Source: Ruegeria discodermiae (GTDB lineage: Bacteria > Pseudomonadota > Alphaproteobacteria > Rhodobacterales > Rhodobacteraceae). From it: a stretch of 64,000 bases of DNA. Position numbers and translations under genes: made by a program. This document shows positions 26,877 through 36,482 of this stretch, piece by piece. The DNA lies in NCBI RefSeq assembly GCF_030758345.1, contig NZ_JAVAMO010000001.1, positions 1 through 64,000 of the forward strand, read 5' to 3'. A model generated the notes under the pieces. The model saw nothing but the letters and a program-made list of their open reading frames with translations. It was not told the DNA's origin and searched no databases. Within the stretch, counting starts at the first letter, position 1; the number at the start of each line of letters is the position of its first letter.

Positions 26877-28800
26877 CAAAATCCTGATCGCCAATCGGGG
26901 CGAGATCGCCTGCCGGGTCATGGAAACCGCGCAGCGCATGGGCGTGACCTGTGTCGCGGTCTATTCCGATGTGGATGCGACGGCCAAACATGTGGCGATG
27001 GCGGATGAGGCGGTGCAAATCGGCGGCGCCGCCCCTGCGGAAAGCTATCTCAGGGGCGATGTGATCATCGAGGCCGCGCTCGATAGCGGGGCGCAGGCGA
27101 TCCATCCGGGATATGGCTTTCTCAGCGAGAATCCCGATTTCGTTGATCTGGTCGAGGCGGCGGGGCTGACCTTCATTGGCCCATCAGCGGATGCGATCCG
27201 CAAGATGGGCCTCAAGGATGCCGCCAAGGTGCTGATGGAGCAGGCAGGCGTGCCGGTGGTGCCCGGTTATCATGGCGACAATCAGGACCCGGGGCATCTG
27301 GCTGGGCAGGCAGATGCGATCGGGTATCCGGTCCTGATCAAGGCGGTTGCGGGCGGGGGTGGCAAGGGGATGCGGCTGGTCGAGCGCCCCGAGGAGTTCT
27401 CCGAGGCGCTGGACAGTGCGCGCGGCGAGGCCAGAACTGCGTTTGGAAATGACGCCGTATTGGTCGAGAAATTCGTCTCCAAACCGCGCCATATCGAGGT
27501 GCAGGTCTTTGGTGATGGCACCCATGCGGTGCATCTGTTCGAGCGGGATTGTTCGCTGCAACGCCGCCACCAGAAGGTGATCGAAGAGGCCCCGGCGCCG
27601 GGGATGACGCCTGAGATGCGCGACGCGATGGGGCAGGCGGGCGTGCGCGCGGCCGAGGCGATCGGCTATAAAGGGGCGGGCACGGTGGAATTCATCGTCG
27701 ACGCCTCAGACGGGCTGCGCCCGGACCGGTTCTGGTTTATGGAGATGAACACCCGCCTGCAGGTCGAACACCCGGTCACCGAGGCGATCACCGGCATAGA
27801 TCTGGTCGCCTGGCAGTTGCGCGTGGCCTCGGGCGAGGCGCTGTCCTTGCGGCAGGCGGATCTGTCAATCACCGGTCATGCCTTCGAGGCAAGGCTTTAT
27901 GCCGAGGATGTGCCCAAGGGGTTCCTGCCCGCGACCGGAACGCTGACCCATCTGTCCTTCCCGGACGGGTGCCGCGCCGATAGCGGTGTGCGGGCAGGGG
28001 ATACGATCAGCCCGTGGTATGACCCGATGATCGCCAAGGTGGTGGTGCACGGCCCGACCCGCGCGGTGGCGCTGGCCCGGCTGGATCGCGCCCTGCGCGG
28101 GACGCAGGTGGGCGGTACCGTGACCAATCTGGGGTTTCTCGGTGCATTGACATGTCATGCGGGGTTTGCCGCGGGTGATGTCGATACCGGGCTGATCGCG
28201 CGCAATCTGGATCAACTGGTCAGCGCGGCGGAGCCCGAACCGCGCCATGTGGTTGCGGCGGCGATGCGCGCACTGGATTTGATTGAACCACGCGATGACA
28301 CCGGTTTCACCCTTTGGGCTCCGTTGCACCGGGCCGTGCATCTGAGCTGGCAGGGGGAGCCTATTGCGGCGGATGTGCAGGTCGAAGGCCAGGATCATCA
28401 GCTCTGGCAGATCGGGCCCGATCAGGTCCGCGCCGCGCGCCATCAGGGTCAGTGGCGGATTGCCGGGCAGGTGATGCCTGAGACCGCGCTCTCCGGGAGC
28501 ACGGTCACGGTGTTTGACGCCTACGGGCTGGCCTTCGAGAATTGCGACCCGCTGGATCGCGATGCTTCTGGCGGTGGCGATACCAATGTGATCGAGGCGC
28601 CGATGCCGGGTCTGGTCAAGGCGGTGTTTGCCACCCCCGGACAGCAGGTCCGCGAAGGGGACCGGCTGGCGGTGCTGGAGGCGATGAAGATGGAACATGC
28701 CTTGCTGGCCGCGCGCGATGGCGTGGTGGCCGAGGTGTTGTCATCCGAGGGCGCGCAGGTCGAGGCCGGCGCGGCGCTGGTGCGCCTGCAGGAGGAATGA
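26869..28800 (+). CDS. mccA: Methylcrotonoyl-CoA carboxylase alpha subunit (biotin carboxylase + BCCP)
   Basis: A 643-residue subunit that carboxylates biotin with ATP and bicarbonate. The N-terminal biotin carboxylase starts [18 protein letters not shown], has the ATP-grasp loop [14 protein letters not shown] and the [13 protein letters not shown] segment. A linker domain follows from about residue 450. The C-terminal biotinyl domain has EAMKMEH, with the biotinylated lysine K607 in the usual place. birA, at 52 kb, would attach the biotin. The macro-domain gene overlaps its start, and a tiny frame joins its stop to hmgL. Confidence 0.96.
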   Translation: MFSKILIANRGEIACRVMETAQRMGVTCVAVYSDVDATAKHVAMADEAVQIGGAAPAESYLRGDVIIEAALDSGAQAIHPGYGFLSENPDFVDLVEAAGLTFIGPSADAIRKMGLKDAAKVLMEQAGVPVVPGYHGDNQDPGHLAGQADAIGYPVLIKAVAGGGGKGMRLVERPEEFSEALDSARGEARTAFGNDAVLVEKFVSKPRHIEVQVFGDGTHAVHLFERDCSLQRRHQKVIEEAPAPGMTPEMRDAMGQAGVRAAEAIGYKGAGTVEFIVDASDGLRPDRFWFMEMNTRLQVEHPVTEAITGIDLVAWQLRVASGEALSLRQADLSITGHAFEARLYAEDVPKGFLPATGTLTHLSFPDGCRADSGVRAGDTISPWYDPMIAKVVVHGPTRAVALARLDRALRGTQVGGTVTNLGFLGALTCHAGFAAGDVDTGLIARNLDQLVSAAEPEPRHVVAAAMRALDLIEPRDDTGFTLWAPLHRAVHLSWQGEPIAADVQVEGQDHQLWQIGPDQVRAARHQGQWRIAGQVMPETALSGSTVTVFDAYGLAFENCDPLDRDASGGGDTNVIEAPMPGLVKAVFATPGQQVREGDRLAVLEAMKMEHALLAARDGVVAEVLSSEGAQVEAGAALVRLQEE

Positions 28801-28889
28801 GGTTGCGTCCCGGCAAGGCGCGGCGCAGGCTGCACCGACAAGCGCTGCGCATGTTGCGCGCAAAGACAGCAGGAAGGATGCCGGGATGA
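28797..28889 (+). CDS. Possible 30-residue basic peptide between mccA and hmgL
   Basis: A 30-codon frame starts with ATGA at the mccA stop and ends with ATGA at the hmgL start, so it links both genes by four-base overlaps. The peptide would be strongly basic (R and K at about one residue in three). AGGAGG lies almost against its start codon, which is closer than usual. It could serve to carry ribosomes across the 85-base gap, or be chance, since random frames of this length are common. Confidence 0.3.
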   Translation: MRLRPGKARRRLHRQALRMLRAKTAGRMPG

Positions 28890-29740
28890 GCGAGCGGGTC
28901 GAGATTTTCGAGGTCGGACCTCGGGACGGGTTGCAGAACGAAGCGCGCGATATTCCGGTCGCCGAGAAGATCGCGCTGGTCGACTGCCTGAGCCGGGCCG
29001 GGTTTTCCCGGATCGAAATGGCCAGCTTTGTCTCACCCGAACGCGTGCCGCAGATGGCCGGGTCGGGCGAGGTCCTGAACGGGATCACTCGCGCCGAGGG
29101 CATCCGCTATGCGGCGCTGGTCCCGAACATGCGCGGCTACGAGGATGCGCTGGCAGCCGGTGCTGATGAGATCGCGGTGTTTGCCTCGGCTTCCGAGGGG
29201 TTCTCCAAGGCCAATATCAACGCCTCTATCGCCGAGTCGATTGCGCGGTTCGAACCCATCCTGGAGGCCGCGCGCCATATCGATCTGCCGGTGCGGGGCT
29301 ATGTGTCCTGCGTGACCGATTGCCCTTATGACGGGCCGACCCCGCCAGACAAAGTGGCAGAGGTGGCAGACCGGCTGTTTGGTCTGGGCTGCTATGAGAT
29401 TTCGCTGGGTGATACGCTGGGCAAAGGCACGCCGGATAGCATCGTGCGGATGCTGCTGGCGGTGCGCGAGGCGGTGCCGGTGACCCGGCTGGCCGGGCAT
29501 TACCACGACACTGGTGGTCATGCGCTGGACAATATCGATGCCTCCCTGTCGATGGGTGTGCGTGTCTTTGACGCTGCTGCGGGTGGTCTGGGCGGCTGCC
29601 CCTTCGCGCCGGGTGCCGCAGGCAATGTGGCTACCGAGGCTGTTGCGGCACATCTGAAACGGTTGGGCTACGAGACCGGTCTCGACACCGCCATTCTGGC
29701 TGAGGCGGCGGATATGGCGCGCGCCATGCGGGCGGGATGA
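28886..29740 (+). CDS. hmgL: Hydroxymethylglutaryl-CoA lyase
   Basis: A 284-residue TIM-barrel lyase that splits HMG-CoA into acetoacetate and acetyl-CoA, the last step of leucine catabolism. Motifs: EVGPRDGLQNE at the N-terminus with metal and catalytic residues, GYVSCVTDCPYDG, the metal-binding histidines of AGHYHDTGG, and the signature GGLGGCPFAPGAAGN with the active-site cysteine. The start is the ATG with AGGAAGG upstream. It lies 85 bases after mccA and adjoins the kinase-like gene without a gap. Confidence 0.95.
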   Translation: MSERVEIFEVGPRDGLQNEARDIPVAEKIALVDCLSRAGFSRIEMASFVSPERVPQMAGSGEVLNGITRAEGIRYAALVPNMRGYEDALAAGADEIAVFASASEGFSKANINASIAESIARFEPILEAARHIDLPVRGYVSCVTDCPYDGPTPPDKVAEVADRLFGLGCYEISLGDTLGKGTPDSIVRMLLAVREAVPVTRLAGHYHDTGGHALDNIDASLSMGVRVFDAAAGGLGGCPFAPGAAGNVATEAVAAHLKRLGYETGLDTAILAEAADMARAMRAG

Positions 29741-30256
29741 ATGCCGGTGCTGATCTGCCTGTCCGGCCTGCTAGGCGTGGGCAAGACAACCATAGCCCGG
29801 CAGTTGGCACGGAAAATGGGCGCGCTCTGGCTTTGGCTGGATGAGGTCGAGACCGCGATGAAGGCATCTCAGATGCAAGTGGTGGATGATCTGGCTGATG
29901 GGGGCTATGCGGCGCTGCGCGCGGTCGCGAAAGGGGCGTTGCGGCAGGGCTTTGACGTGATCGCGGACAATGTGAACCCGATCGAACTGACCCGCACGCC
30001 GTGGCGCGCTGTGTCACAAGAGGTCGCTGCCAGCCACATCGATGTCGAGTTGATATGCTCTGATCCTGACACGCATCGATACCGCGTGGAAAACCGCAAG
30101 GTAGCCTTGCCCGGATGGGTTGGTCCGGATTGGCAGTCGGTGCAGGCGCGTGAATATGACCCGATGCCACAGCCAGATCTGCGCATCGACACTGCGCTTA
30201 CGTCAGTTGATGAAAGTTTCGCGCGGATTTACGCGTTGATCAAAACAGAAAACTAG
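29741..30256 (+). CDS. P-loop kinase-like ATP-binding protein
   Basis: A 171-residue P-loop protein with Walker A GLLGVGKTT at residues 9-17. The following LWLWLDEVETAMK segment and the VIADNVNP segment are reminiscent of adenylylsulfate-kinase-like, gluconokinase-like and zeta-toxin-like small kinases, which phosphorylate a small molecule. No antitoxin gene is nearby, so a toxin role is not indicated. It begins at the base after the hmgL stop and ends 9 bases before the liuC-like gene. The substrate is unknown. Confidence 0.65.
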   Translation: MPVLICLSGLLGVGKTTIARQLARKMGALWLWLDEVETAMKASQMQVVDDLADGGYAALRAVAKGALRQGFDVIADNVNPIELTRTPWRAVSQEVAASHIDVELICSDPDTHRYRVENRKVALPGWVGPDWQSVQAREYDPMPQPDLRIDTALTSVDESFARIYALIKTEN

Positions 30257-30265
30257 GAGGACGGC

Positions 30266-31054
30266 GTGTTCGAAACCCTTTCCATAGCTACCGACGACCG
30301 GGGCGTCGCCACGCTGATGCTGAACCGACCCGAAAAGCACAATGCCATGTCCGGCCAGATGCTCGCGGACTTGACACTGGCAGCGGCGGAACTGGCCCAG
30401 GATGACGCTGTGCGGGTGGTGGTTCTGACCGGTGCGGGCAAATCCTTCTGCGCGGGCGGCGATCTGGGCTGGATGCAGGCGCAGATGGCGGCGGACCGGG
30501 ACACGCGCTTCACCGAAGCGCGCAAGCTGGCCGAGATGCTGCAGGCGCTCAATACGCTGCCGAAACCGCTGATCGGCGCGCTGCAGGGCAATGCGTTTGG
30601 TGGCGGTGTCGGACTGGCCTCGGTCTGTGATGTGGCCATCGGGGTGGAGAGCCTGAAAATGGGTCTGACCGAAACGCGGCTGGGTCTGATCCCGGCCACG
30701 ATCGGACCTTACGTGATCGCGCGCATGGGTGAAGCGCGGGCGCGGCGGGTCTTCATGTCCGCGCGGCTGTTTGGGGCAGCAGAGGCGGTTGAACTCGGTC
30801 TACTCGCGCATGCCGTGCCAGAGGATGCGCTGAGCGAGGCGGTTGAAGCCGAGGTTGCGCCCTATCTGAGTTGCGCCCCCGGAGCCGTGGCCTCGGCCAA
30901 GGCGCTGGCCCGCAGTCTTGGGCCGCGCATCGACGACGCGGTTATCGACGCCACCATCAAATTACTTGTCGCGCGCTGGGAGACCGCAGAGGCGCAGGAA
31001 GGGATCGCCGCATTTTTTGACCGCCGACCGGCGGCGTTTGTCGGCAAGTCATAA
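30266..31054 (+). CDS. liuC: Enoyl-CoA hydratase, probable methylglutaconyl-CoA hydratase
   Basis: A 262-residue crotonase. The oxyanion-hole segment is AGGDLGWMQ, the second landmark GNAFGGGVGLASVCDVAIG follows, and the catalytic glutamate lies in TETRLGLIPATIG. Length and the position after mccB, mccA and hmgL support hydration of 3-methylglutaconyl-CoA to HMG-CoA, completing the pathway between carboxylase and lyase. It is preceded by AGGAGG. The specific substrate rests on context and could be another enoyl-CoA. Confidence 0.85.
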   Translation: MFETLSIATDDRGVATLMLNRPEKHNAMSGQMLADLTLAAAELAQDDAVRVVVLTGAGKSFCAGGDLGWMQAQMAADRDTRFTEARKLAEMLQALNTLPKPLIGALQGNAFGGGVGLASVCDVAIGVESLKMGLTETRLGLIPATIGPYVIARMGEARARRVFMSARLFGAAEAVELGLLAHAVPEDALSEAVEAEVAPYLSCAPGAVASAKALARSLGPRIDDAVIDATIKLLVARWETAEAQEGIAAFFDRRPAAFVGKS

Positions 31055-31110
31055 CGGGGCCAAAGAAACCCGGTATCCTCGTCCCGCAGCCACCAATGAA
31101 GGAGACATTC

Positions 31111-31548
31111 ATGCCTCTGAAACCCAATCACATGTCAATCGTCGTGAACGAGGTCGAACCCGCGAAAGAGTTCCTGTCCCTGCTCGGGTTTGAGGAAACG
31201 CTCACAAAGGTCATCTCCGGGCCGATCATGGAGGAATATCTTGGTGTTCCGGGTATTGAGGCCGAACATATCACGATGGTGCTCAAAGGGGCGGACCCGT
31301 ATTTCGATATCCAATTGTTGAAGTATCACTCACCCGTCTCGCCGCAGAACGAGCATATCCGCGACCTTTCGGCCATTGGTTTCAACCACTTTGCTTTTGC
31401 GGTCGATGATCTGGACGCGATACTCGCCCGGTTGAAACAGGCGGGCGTAAAGATGCGCAACAAGGAAATGGATTATCGCGGCTACAAGATGGCGTTCATC
31501 TGGGGGCCGGAGGGGCTGACATTCGAACTGGTGGAGCATGGCAGCTAG
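31111..31548 (+). CDS. VOC superfamily (glyoxalase-like) protein
   Basis: A 145-residue vicinal-oxygen-chelate protein with two beta-alpha-beta-beta-beta modules. The N-terminal half has MSIVVNEVEPAKEFLSLLGF, and the C-terminal half GFNHFAFAVDDLDAIL. The histidine in NHFAFAV and E of FELVEHGS are plausible metal ligands. Members act as lyases, dioxygenases or isomerases; one could imagine methylmalonyl-CoA epimerase-like chemistry but the sequence does not show it. The start chosen lies after GGAG; an earlier in-frame ATG overlaps that site. It ends the cluster before the nuo promoter region. Confidence 0.75.
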   Translation: MPLKPNHMSIVVNEVEPAKEFLSLLGFEETLTKVISGPIMEEYLGVPGIEAEHITMVLKGADPYFDIQLLKYHSPVSPQNEHIRDLSAIGFNHFAFAVDDLDAILARLKQAGVKMRNKEMDYRGYKMAFIWGPEGLTFELVEHGS

Positions 31549-31696
31549 GGGCAGGGCGCATCAACCACCCTGCGATATCGCCCCGCGCTGAACCGGGCGT
31601 TGCGGCGTTTATTGGCGATCTGCCTCATTCGCGATTGTTTGCGAAAAATCCCATGCTTATGCGTCGATAATACGCGGAAGATACCCCCGCGCTTGG

Positions 31697-31725
31697 TTGA
31701 CGCCTCTAGGGTGCGGCGCTAGAGA
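31697..31725 (+). promoter_or_regulatory. Probable nuo operon promoter with inverted repeat in the spacer
   Basis: TTGACG and TAGAGA are separated by 17 bases, 64 bases before nuoA. The spacer and -10 contain a perfect inverted repeat, CTCTAG (31704-31709) and CTAGAG (31719-31724), with a 9-base centre. That arrangement suggests control of the operon by a dimeric regulator. Confidence 0.6.
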
Positions 31726-31789
31726 ATGATGCGTCAACTCGCCAATTGACGGCGCGCCCGATGCGGGCCGCGCGGGAAAGGAGCCATTC

Positions 31790-32155
31790 GTGGAAGAGCT
31801 GTTGCGGGAATACCTCCCGATCCTGGTGTTTCTGGCCGTTGCGACAGGTTTGGGCATCGTCCTGATTCTCGCCGCTGTTGTGCTGGCGGTCCGCAACCCC
31901 GATCCCGAAAAGGTCAGCGCTTATGAATGCGGTTTCAACGCCTTCGATGATGCGCGGATGAAGTTCGATGTCCGGTTCTATCTGGTGGCGATCCTGTTCA
32001 TCATTTTTGACCTCGAAATCGCCTTCCTGTTCCCCTGGGCCGTGGGGTTCAAGGATATCTCTGATGTCGGCTTCTGGTCGATGATGGTGTTCTTGGGGGT
32101 TCTGACCATCGGCTTCGCTTATGAGTGGAAGAAGGGGGCGTTGGAATGGGATTGA
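31790..32155 (+). CDS. nuoA: NADH-quinone oxidoreductase subunit A
   Basis: A 121-residue membrane subunit of complex I with three hydrophobic segments. The conserved loop is [21 protein letters not shown]-like (residues about 60-80), and ECGF with its cysteine lies at about residue 46. It starts with GTG after AAAGGAG. It opens the nuo operon, overlapping nuoB by 10 bases. Confidence 0.95.
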   Translation: MEELLREYLPILVFLAVATGLGIVLILAAVVLAVRNPDPEKVSAYECGFNAFDDARMKFDVRFYLVAILFIIFDLEIAFLFPWAVGFKDISDVGFWSMMVFLGVLTIGFAYEWKKGALEWD

Positions 32156-32679
32156 TGACCGGAGCGAACACGGCTGGCGTCGACAAAGAGGTCGCCACCC
32201 AGGCTCTGAATGCCGAGTTGCAGGACAAGGGCTTCCTGCTGACCTCGACCGAGGACATCATCAACTGGGCGCGCACCGGTTCGCTGCACTGGATGACCTT
32301 TGGTCTGGCCTGCTGCGCGGTTGAGATGATGCACACCTCGATGCCGCGTTATGATGCTGAACGTTTCGGTATCGCGCCGCGCGCCTCCCCGCGCCAGTCG
32401 GATGTGATGATCGTGGCCGGTACGCTCACCAACAAGATGGCGCCCGCGCTGCGCAAGGTCTATGACCAGATGCCCGAGCCGCGCTACGTCGTTTCGATGG
32501 GCTCCTGCGCCAATGGCGGCGGCTATTACCACTACAGCTATTCCGTGGTGCGCGGCTGCGACCGGATCGTACCGGTCGACATCTACGTACCCGGCTGCCC
32601 GCCCACCGCCGAGGCACTGCTTTACGGTCTGATGCAGTTGCAACGCAAGATCCGCCGTACAGGGACAATTGTCAGATGA
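32146..32679 (+). CDS. nuoB: NADH-quinone oxidoreductase subunit B
   Basis: A 177-residue peripheral-arm subunit that holds the terminal [4Fe-4S] cluster N2 next to the quinone. The four ligands are visible: the CC pair in [11 protein letters not shown], the cysteine of GSCANGGG, and the cysteine in [11 protein letters not shown]. The start is the ATG inside the nuoA end ([11 protein letters not shown]), chosen because the family N-terminus is short. It shares ATGA with nuoC. Confidence 0.95.
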   Translation: MGLMTGANTAGVDKEVATQALNAELQDKGFLLTSTEDIINWARTGSLHWMTFGLACCAVEMMHTSMPRYDAERFGIAPRASPRQSDVMIVAGTLTNKMAPALRKVYDQMPEPRYVVSMGSCANGGGYYHYSYSVVRGCDRIVPVDIYVPGCPPTAEALLYGLMQLQRKIRRTGTIVR

Positions 32680-33281
32680 GCGACGCGCTTCAGGAACTCG
32701 GAACCCATATCGAACTGAAACGCTCCGATTGTGTGCTGTCCTGGGAGATTGCGCATGGGGAGTTGAACTTGAATGTGGCCCCGTCAAACATTCTGGGGCT
32801 GATCGAGTTTCTCAAGTCCGACCCGACCTGCCGGTTTTCGACCCTGGTCGATATCACCGCCGTGGACTACCCCCAGCGCCCGCAGCGCTTTGACGTGGTC
32901 TATCACCTGCTCAGCATGTTTCAGAACCAGCGCATCCGTCTGCGGGTGTCGATCCGCGAGCAGGACATGGTCGCCTCGATCATCGAGATCCACCCCTCGG
33001 CCAACTGGTTCGAGCGTGAGGTGTTCGACATGTTCGGCATCCTGTTTTCGGGCCACCCGGACCTGCGTCGCATCCTGACCGATTACGGCTTTCGCGGTCA
33101 TCCGCTGCGCAAGGATTTCCCAACCACCGGCTATACCGAAGTACGCTACGACGAGGCACAAAAGCGCGTGGTTTATGAGCCGGTCTCACTGGTGCAGGAA
33201 TACCGCCAGTTCGATTTCATGAGCCCGTGGGAGGGGGCCGAATACATCCTTCCCGGCGATGAGAAACAGGAGGCTGAATAA
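32676..33281 (+). CDS. nuoC: NADH-quinone oxidoreductase subunit C
   Basis: A 201-residue peripheral-arm subunit, separate from NuoD as in other alphaproteobacteria. The signature [23 protein letters not shown]-like segment (about residues 125-148) marks the 30-kDa subunit family. The C-terminus [16 protein letters not shown] is typical in length. Its stop overlaps the small membrane protein gene by one base. Confidence 0.95.
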   Translation: MSDALQELGTHIELKRSDCVLSWEIAHGELNLNVAPSNILGLIEFLKSDPTCRFSTLVDITAVDYPQRPQRFDVVYHLLSMFQNQRIRLRVSIREQDMVASIIEIHPSANWFEREVFDMFGILFSGHPDLRRILTDYGFRGHPLRKDFPTTGYTEVRYDEAQKRVVYEPVSLVQEYRQFDFMSPWEGAEYILPGDEKQEAE

Positions 33282-33454
33282 TGGGAACCCTTTGGTGGCT
33301 GATCCTGTCGGCCCTGACCGCGATCCCGATGGTCAAGTTGCTGCCGTTCTTTGGTATCAACAAATACTGGGCGGCGGCTTGCCTGATCCCCTTCGGGACC
33401 ATCGCACTGCTCTGGTGGATGGGTCTGAAGCTTCAGGAACTGGAGAAGCGGTGA
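33281..33454 (+). CDS. 57-residue two-segment membrane protein in the nuo operon
   Basis: A complete 57-codon frame between nuoC and the NTF2-like gene, too short to stand out in automated tracks. It overlaps nuoC by one base (TAATG), has AGGAGG seven bases upstream, and shares a base with the next start (TGATG). The product begins [20 protein letters not shown] and has a second hydrophobic stretch AAACLIPFGTIALLWWMG, ending LQELEKR. This is the profile of a two-helix inner-membrane protein. The overlaps and the ribosome binding site argue that it is real. Function unknown, perhaps a complex I accessory. Confidence 0.7.
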   Translation: MGTLWWLILSALTAIPMVKLLPFFGINKYWAAACLIPFGTIALLWWMGLKLQELEKR

Positions 33455-33849
33455 TGGTGGGCATTGCCCAAGAGAGTGATACCCAGTCCATCCATGCGCT
33501 TGCAGTGGCGTATTGCGAAGCGATTCACCACTCTAAATCAGATGTTTTTGTGGATATGTGTCACGATAAATTTCTGATGACGGCCGTGACCGGCACGGGT
33601 GGAACTGTGTTCTGGGACAAGGCCGCCTATTTGGATCGTGTCGCGGGCAGGGATCCTTTTCCCGGCGATCCCTCATTCGAGATCCTGAGTGTGGATGTGG
33701 CGGGTGATGAGACGGCGCGCGCGCATCTTTGGGTGGATGTGCCGCCCCGCCGGTTCGAGGATCATCTGGGGTTTGTCCGGGACGGCGGCAAATGGAAACT
33801 GATCACCAAAGTGTTCCGGACCATGGATGGTCCGGCACTTGAAGGGTAG
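33454..33849 (+). CDS. NTF2-like (lumazine-binding-type) protein in the nuo operon
   Basis: A 131-residue NTF2-fold protein of the putative lumazine-binding subtype. The N-terminal helix ALAVAYCEAIHHSKSDVFVDMC, the strand FEILSVDVAGDETARAHLWVDV, and DHLGFVRDGGKWKLITKVF are diagnostic. No catalytic residues can be assigned. It is coupled to the 57-residue gene by TGATG and lies 9 bases before nuoD. The start matches that overlap. Confidence 0.75.
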   Translation: MVGIAQESDTQSIHALAVAYCEAIHHSKSDVFVDMCHDKFLMTAVTGTGGTVFWDKAAYLDRVAGRDPFPGDPSFEILSVDVAGDETARAHLWVDVPPRRFEDHLGFVRDGGKWKLITKVFRTMDGPALEG

Positions 33850-33858
33850 GGAACGCTC

Positions 33859-35073
33859 ATGGACGGCTCCAGAGGATATGAAGACGCCCTGACCGGCGAG
33901 CAGAAGATCCGGAATTTCAACATCAATTTCGGCCCCCAGCACCCCGCCGCCCATGGCGTGTTGCGGATGGTGCTGGAACTGGATGGCGAGATCGTTGAAC
34001 GCGCGGACCCGCATATCGGCCTGCTGCACCGTGGCACCGAAAAGCTGATGGAAAGCCGGACCTACCTGCAAAACCTGCCCTATTTCGACCGGCTCGACTA
34101 TGTGGCCCCGATGAACCAGGAACATGCCTGGTGTCTGGCCATCGAAAAGCTGACTGGCGTCGAAGTGCCCCGCCGCGCATCGCTGATCCGGGTGCTTTAC
34201 AGCGAAATCGGCCGCATCCTGAACCACCTGCTGAACGTGACCACGCAGGCAATGGATGTGGGCGCGCTGACCCCGCCGCTCTGGGGTTTTGAAGAGCGCG
34301 AAAAGCTGATGGTCTTCTATGAACGCGCCTGTGGTGCGCGCTTGCACGCGGCCTATTTCCGCCCGGGTGGTGTGCATCAGGATCTGCCCGACGCGCTGCT
34401 CGATGATATCGAGACGTGGAGCCACGAATTCCCGAATGTGCTCGAAGATATCGATGGTCTGCTGACCGAGAATCGCATCTTCAAACAGCGCAACTGCGAT
34501 ATCGGCGTTGTGAGTGAAGAAGACATCCAGCTTTATGGCTTCTCCGGCGTGATGGTGCGTGGATCGGGCCTCGCCTGGGACCTGCGCCGCGCGCAGCCCT
34601 ATGAATGCTATAACGAGTTCGAGTTTCAGGTGCCGGTAGGCAAGAACGGCGATTGCTATGACCGCTATCTGGTCCGCATGGAAGAGATGCGCCAATCGCT
34701 GCATATCATCCGTCAGGCCATCGCCAAGCTGCGCGAAACACCCGGAGACATTCTAGCGCGCGGCAAGATCACGCCGCCTTCGCGCTCGGACATGAAGACC
34801 TCGATGGAAAGCCTGATCCACCACTTCAAACTATACACCGAAGGCTTCCACGTCCCCGCAGGCGAGGTCTATGCCGCCGTCGAGGCCCCCAAGGGAGAGT
34901 TCGGTGTCTATCTAGTGGCCGATGGCACCAACAAGCCTTATCGGGCGAAACTCCGTGCGCCTGGCTTTCTGCACCTACAGGCGATGGATCATGTGGCTGG
35001 TGGGCACCAACTGGCCGACGTGGCGGCGATCATCGGCACCATGGATGTGGTGTTCGGGGAGATTGACCGGTGA
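33859..35073 (+). CDS. nuoD: NADH-quinone oxidoreductase subunit D
   Basis: A 404-residue 49-kDa subunit of complex I, which with NuoB forms the quinone-binding site. The signature [22 protein letters not shown] with quinone-site histidines is at the N-terminus. Further on are [14 protein letters not shown] and the C-terminal DVVFGEIDR ending common to the family. It overlaps the next small gene by one base. Confidence 0.96.
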   Translation: MDGSRGYEDALTGEQKIRNFNINFGPQHPAAHGVLRMVLELDGEIVERADPHIGLLHRGTEKLMESRTYLQNLPYFDRLDYVAPMNQEHAWCLAIEKLTGVEVPRRASLIRVLYSEIGRILNHLLNVTTQAMDVGALTPPLWGFEEREKLMVFYERACGARLHAAYFRPGGVHQDLPDALLDDIETWSHEFPNVLEDIDGLLTENRIFKQRNCDIGVVSEEDIQLYGFSGVMVRGSGLAWDLRRAQPYECYNEFEFQVPVGKNGDCYDRYLVRMEEMRQSLHIIRQAIAKLRETPGDILARGKITPPSRSDMKTSMESLIHHFKLYTEGFHVPAGEVYAAVEAPKGEFGVYLVADGTNKPYRAKLRAPGFLHLQAMDHVAGGHQLADVAAIIGTMDVVFGEIDR

Positions 35074-35339
35074 TGCGGGCGTTGATTGTACCGGCTGTCC
35101 TGCCCCTTGCTGGCCCGGCCCTGGCCGAGCAGCCAGCGATCAGCGATCTTGTTGCCGATACAGCTGTGCTAACCAGCATTCGCCCAAGCGTCGTTTTGCT
35201 TGAGGGCAAGACGATGGGCACGTTTGTCTGCCGTTTCAGAGTTACGGATGAAGACTTTGCCGCCTATGTGGCGGATGGCGAGATCGATCAATCCGCCGAT
35301 CGCGTGGTCTGCATCCCGATCGAGGAGCTAAACAACTAA
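35073..35339 (+). CDS. Small periplasmic protein of unknown function
   Basis: An 88-residue protein with a short signal peptide ([20 protein letters not shown], cleavage after ALA). The mature part has two cysteines (TFVCRF and RVVCIP) that could form a disulfide. No family is recognised. It overlaps the nuoD stop by one base and its own stop abuts nuoE. Confidence 0.6.
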   Translation: MRALIVPAVLPLAGPALAEQPAISDLVADTAVLTSIRPSVVLLEGKTMGTFVCRFRVTDEDFAAYVADGEIDQSADRVVCIPIEELNN

Positions 35340-36461
35340 ATGCTGCGCCGTCTTCATCCCGAGCAACCCGACAGCTTCGCCTTCACGCCCGCCAATCTGG
35401 CCTGGGCCGAGGGGCAGATCACCAAATACCCCGACGGGCGGCAGGCCTCGGCGATCATCCCGCTCTTGTGGCGCGCGCAGGAGCAGGAAGGGTGGCTGAG
35501 CCGCCCGGCGATCGAAGCGGTCGCCGATATGCTGGGCATGGCCTATATCCGCGCATTGGAAGTGGCCTCGTTCTACTTCATGTTCCAGCTGCAACCGGTT
35601 GGATCGGTTGCGCATATTCAAATTTGCGGCACCACCTCCTGCATGATCTGTGGGGCCGAAGACCTGGTCGCGGTCTGCAAGGAGAAGATCGCCGAGAAGC
35701 CGCATGTGGTCTCTGCCGATGGCAAGTTTTCCTGGGAAGAGGTGGAGTGCCTCGGCTCCTGCACCAACGCGCCGATGGCGCAGATCGGCAAGGATTATTA
35801 TGAGGACCTGACCACCGAAAGCCTCGCCCGGATCATCGATGAGATGGCGGCGGGCAAGGTGCCCACGCCGGGACCGCAGAACGGGCGTTATGCCTGCGAG
35901 CCGCTGAGCGGGCTGACCAGCCTGACCGAGCATGAGGACGGCAAACCCGCCCAGAACGCCTCGGTCGCGCTGGCCACGGATATCGGCGACACGATCAAGC
36001 GGATCGACGGCAGTGAAGTGCCACTGCTGACCCCCTGGGTGGGCAAGGACGGCAAAGTTGTCAGCCGCGATGCCAAGGACATGCCGCCACCCGCGCCCGA
36101 GGCACCGAAACCGGCGGTGAAACAGGCGGCGGAGGCAAAACCGGCCAAAGCCGCATCGGATGCCACCACGGAAGAGGCGCCGGAAACGCTGGAGGGCGCG
36201 CGCGGGGGCGAGCCGGATGACCTCAAGCTGCTCAAGGGGGTCGGGCCGAAGCTGGAACAGACGCTCAATGAACTTGGGTTCTATCATTTCGACCAGATCG
36301 CCGCATGGACGCCGATCCATATCGCCTGGGTCGACAGCCGCCTGAAATTCAAGGGCCGGGTCGAACGGGATGGCTGGATCGCACAGGCCGCTGATCTGGC
36401 TGCGGGCAAAGAAACCGAATTCGCGAAACGCGCCAAGAAAGACGGGAAAAACGAAGACTGA
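35340..36461 (+). CDS. nuoE: NADH-quinone oxidoreductase subunit E with C-terminal helix-hairpin-helix extension
   Basis: A 373-residue NuoE. Residues 1-190 are the usual 24-kDa subunit with [2Fe-2S] ligands in [10 protein letters not shown] and [13 protein letters not shown]. Beyond it, an alanine/proline-rich linker of roughly 60 residues leads to a C-terminal domain with [20 protein letters not shown], a helix-hairpin-helix motif like those of COG3743 proteins. The usual subunit is about 170-200 residues, so this is nearly double length. Its role in the extension is unknown; DNA binding is one possibility, protein contact another. Confidence 0.93.
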   Translation: MLRRLHPEQPDSFAFTPANLAWAEGQITKYPDGRQASAIIPLLWRAQEQEGWLSRPAIEAVADMLGMAYIRALEVASFYFMFQLQPVGSVAHIQICGTTSCMICGAEDLVAVCKEKIAEKPHVVSADGKFSWEEVECLGSCTNAPMAQIGKDYYEDLTTESLARIIDEMAAGKVPTPGPQNGRYACEPLSGLTSLTEHEDGKPAQNASVALATDIGDTIKRIDGSEVPLLTPWVGKDGKVVSRDAKDMPPPAPEAPKPAVKQAAEAKPAKAASDATTEEAPETLEGARGGEPDDLKLLKGVGPKLEQTLNELGFYHFDQIAAWTPIHIAWVDSRLKFKGRVERDGWIAQAADLAAGKETEFAKRAKKDGKNED

Positions 36462-36482
36462 GCACGATAAGGGAGACGACAG

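Noticed and set aside
28887-29740. Isopropylmalate-synthase-type reading of the hmgL gene
   Set aside because: The GGLGGCPFAPGAAGN signature and the length match HMG-CoA lyase, and the context is leucine catabolism.
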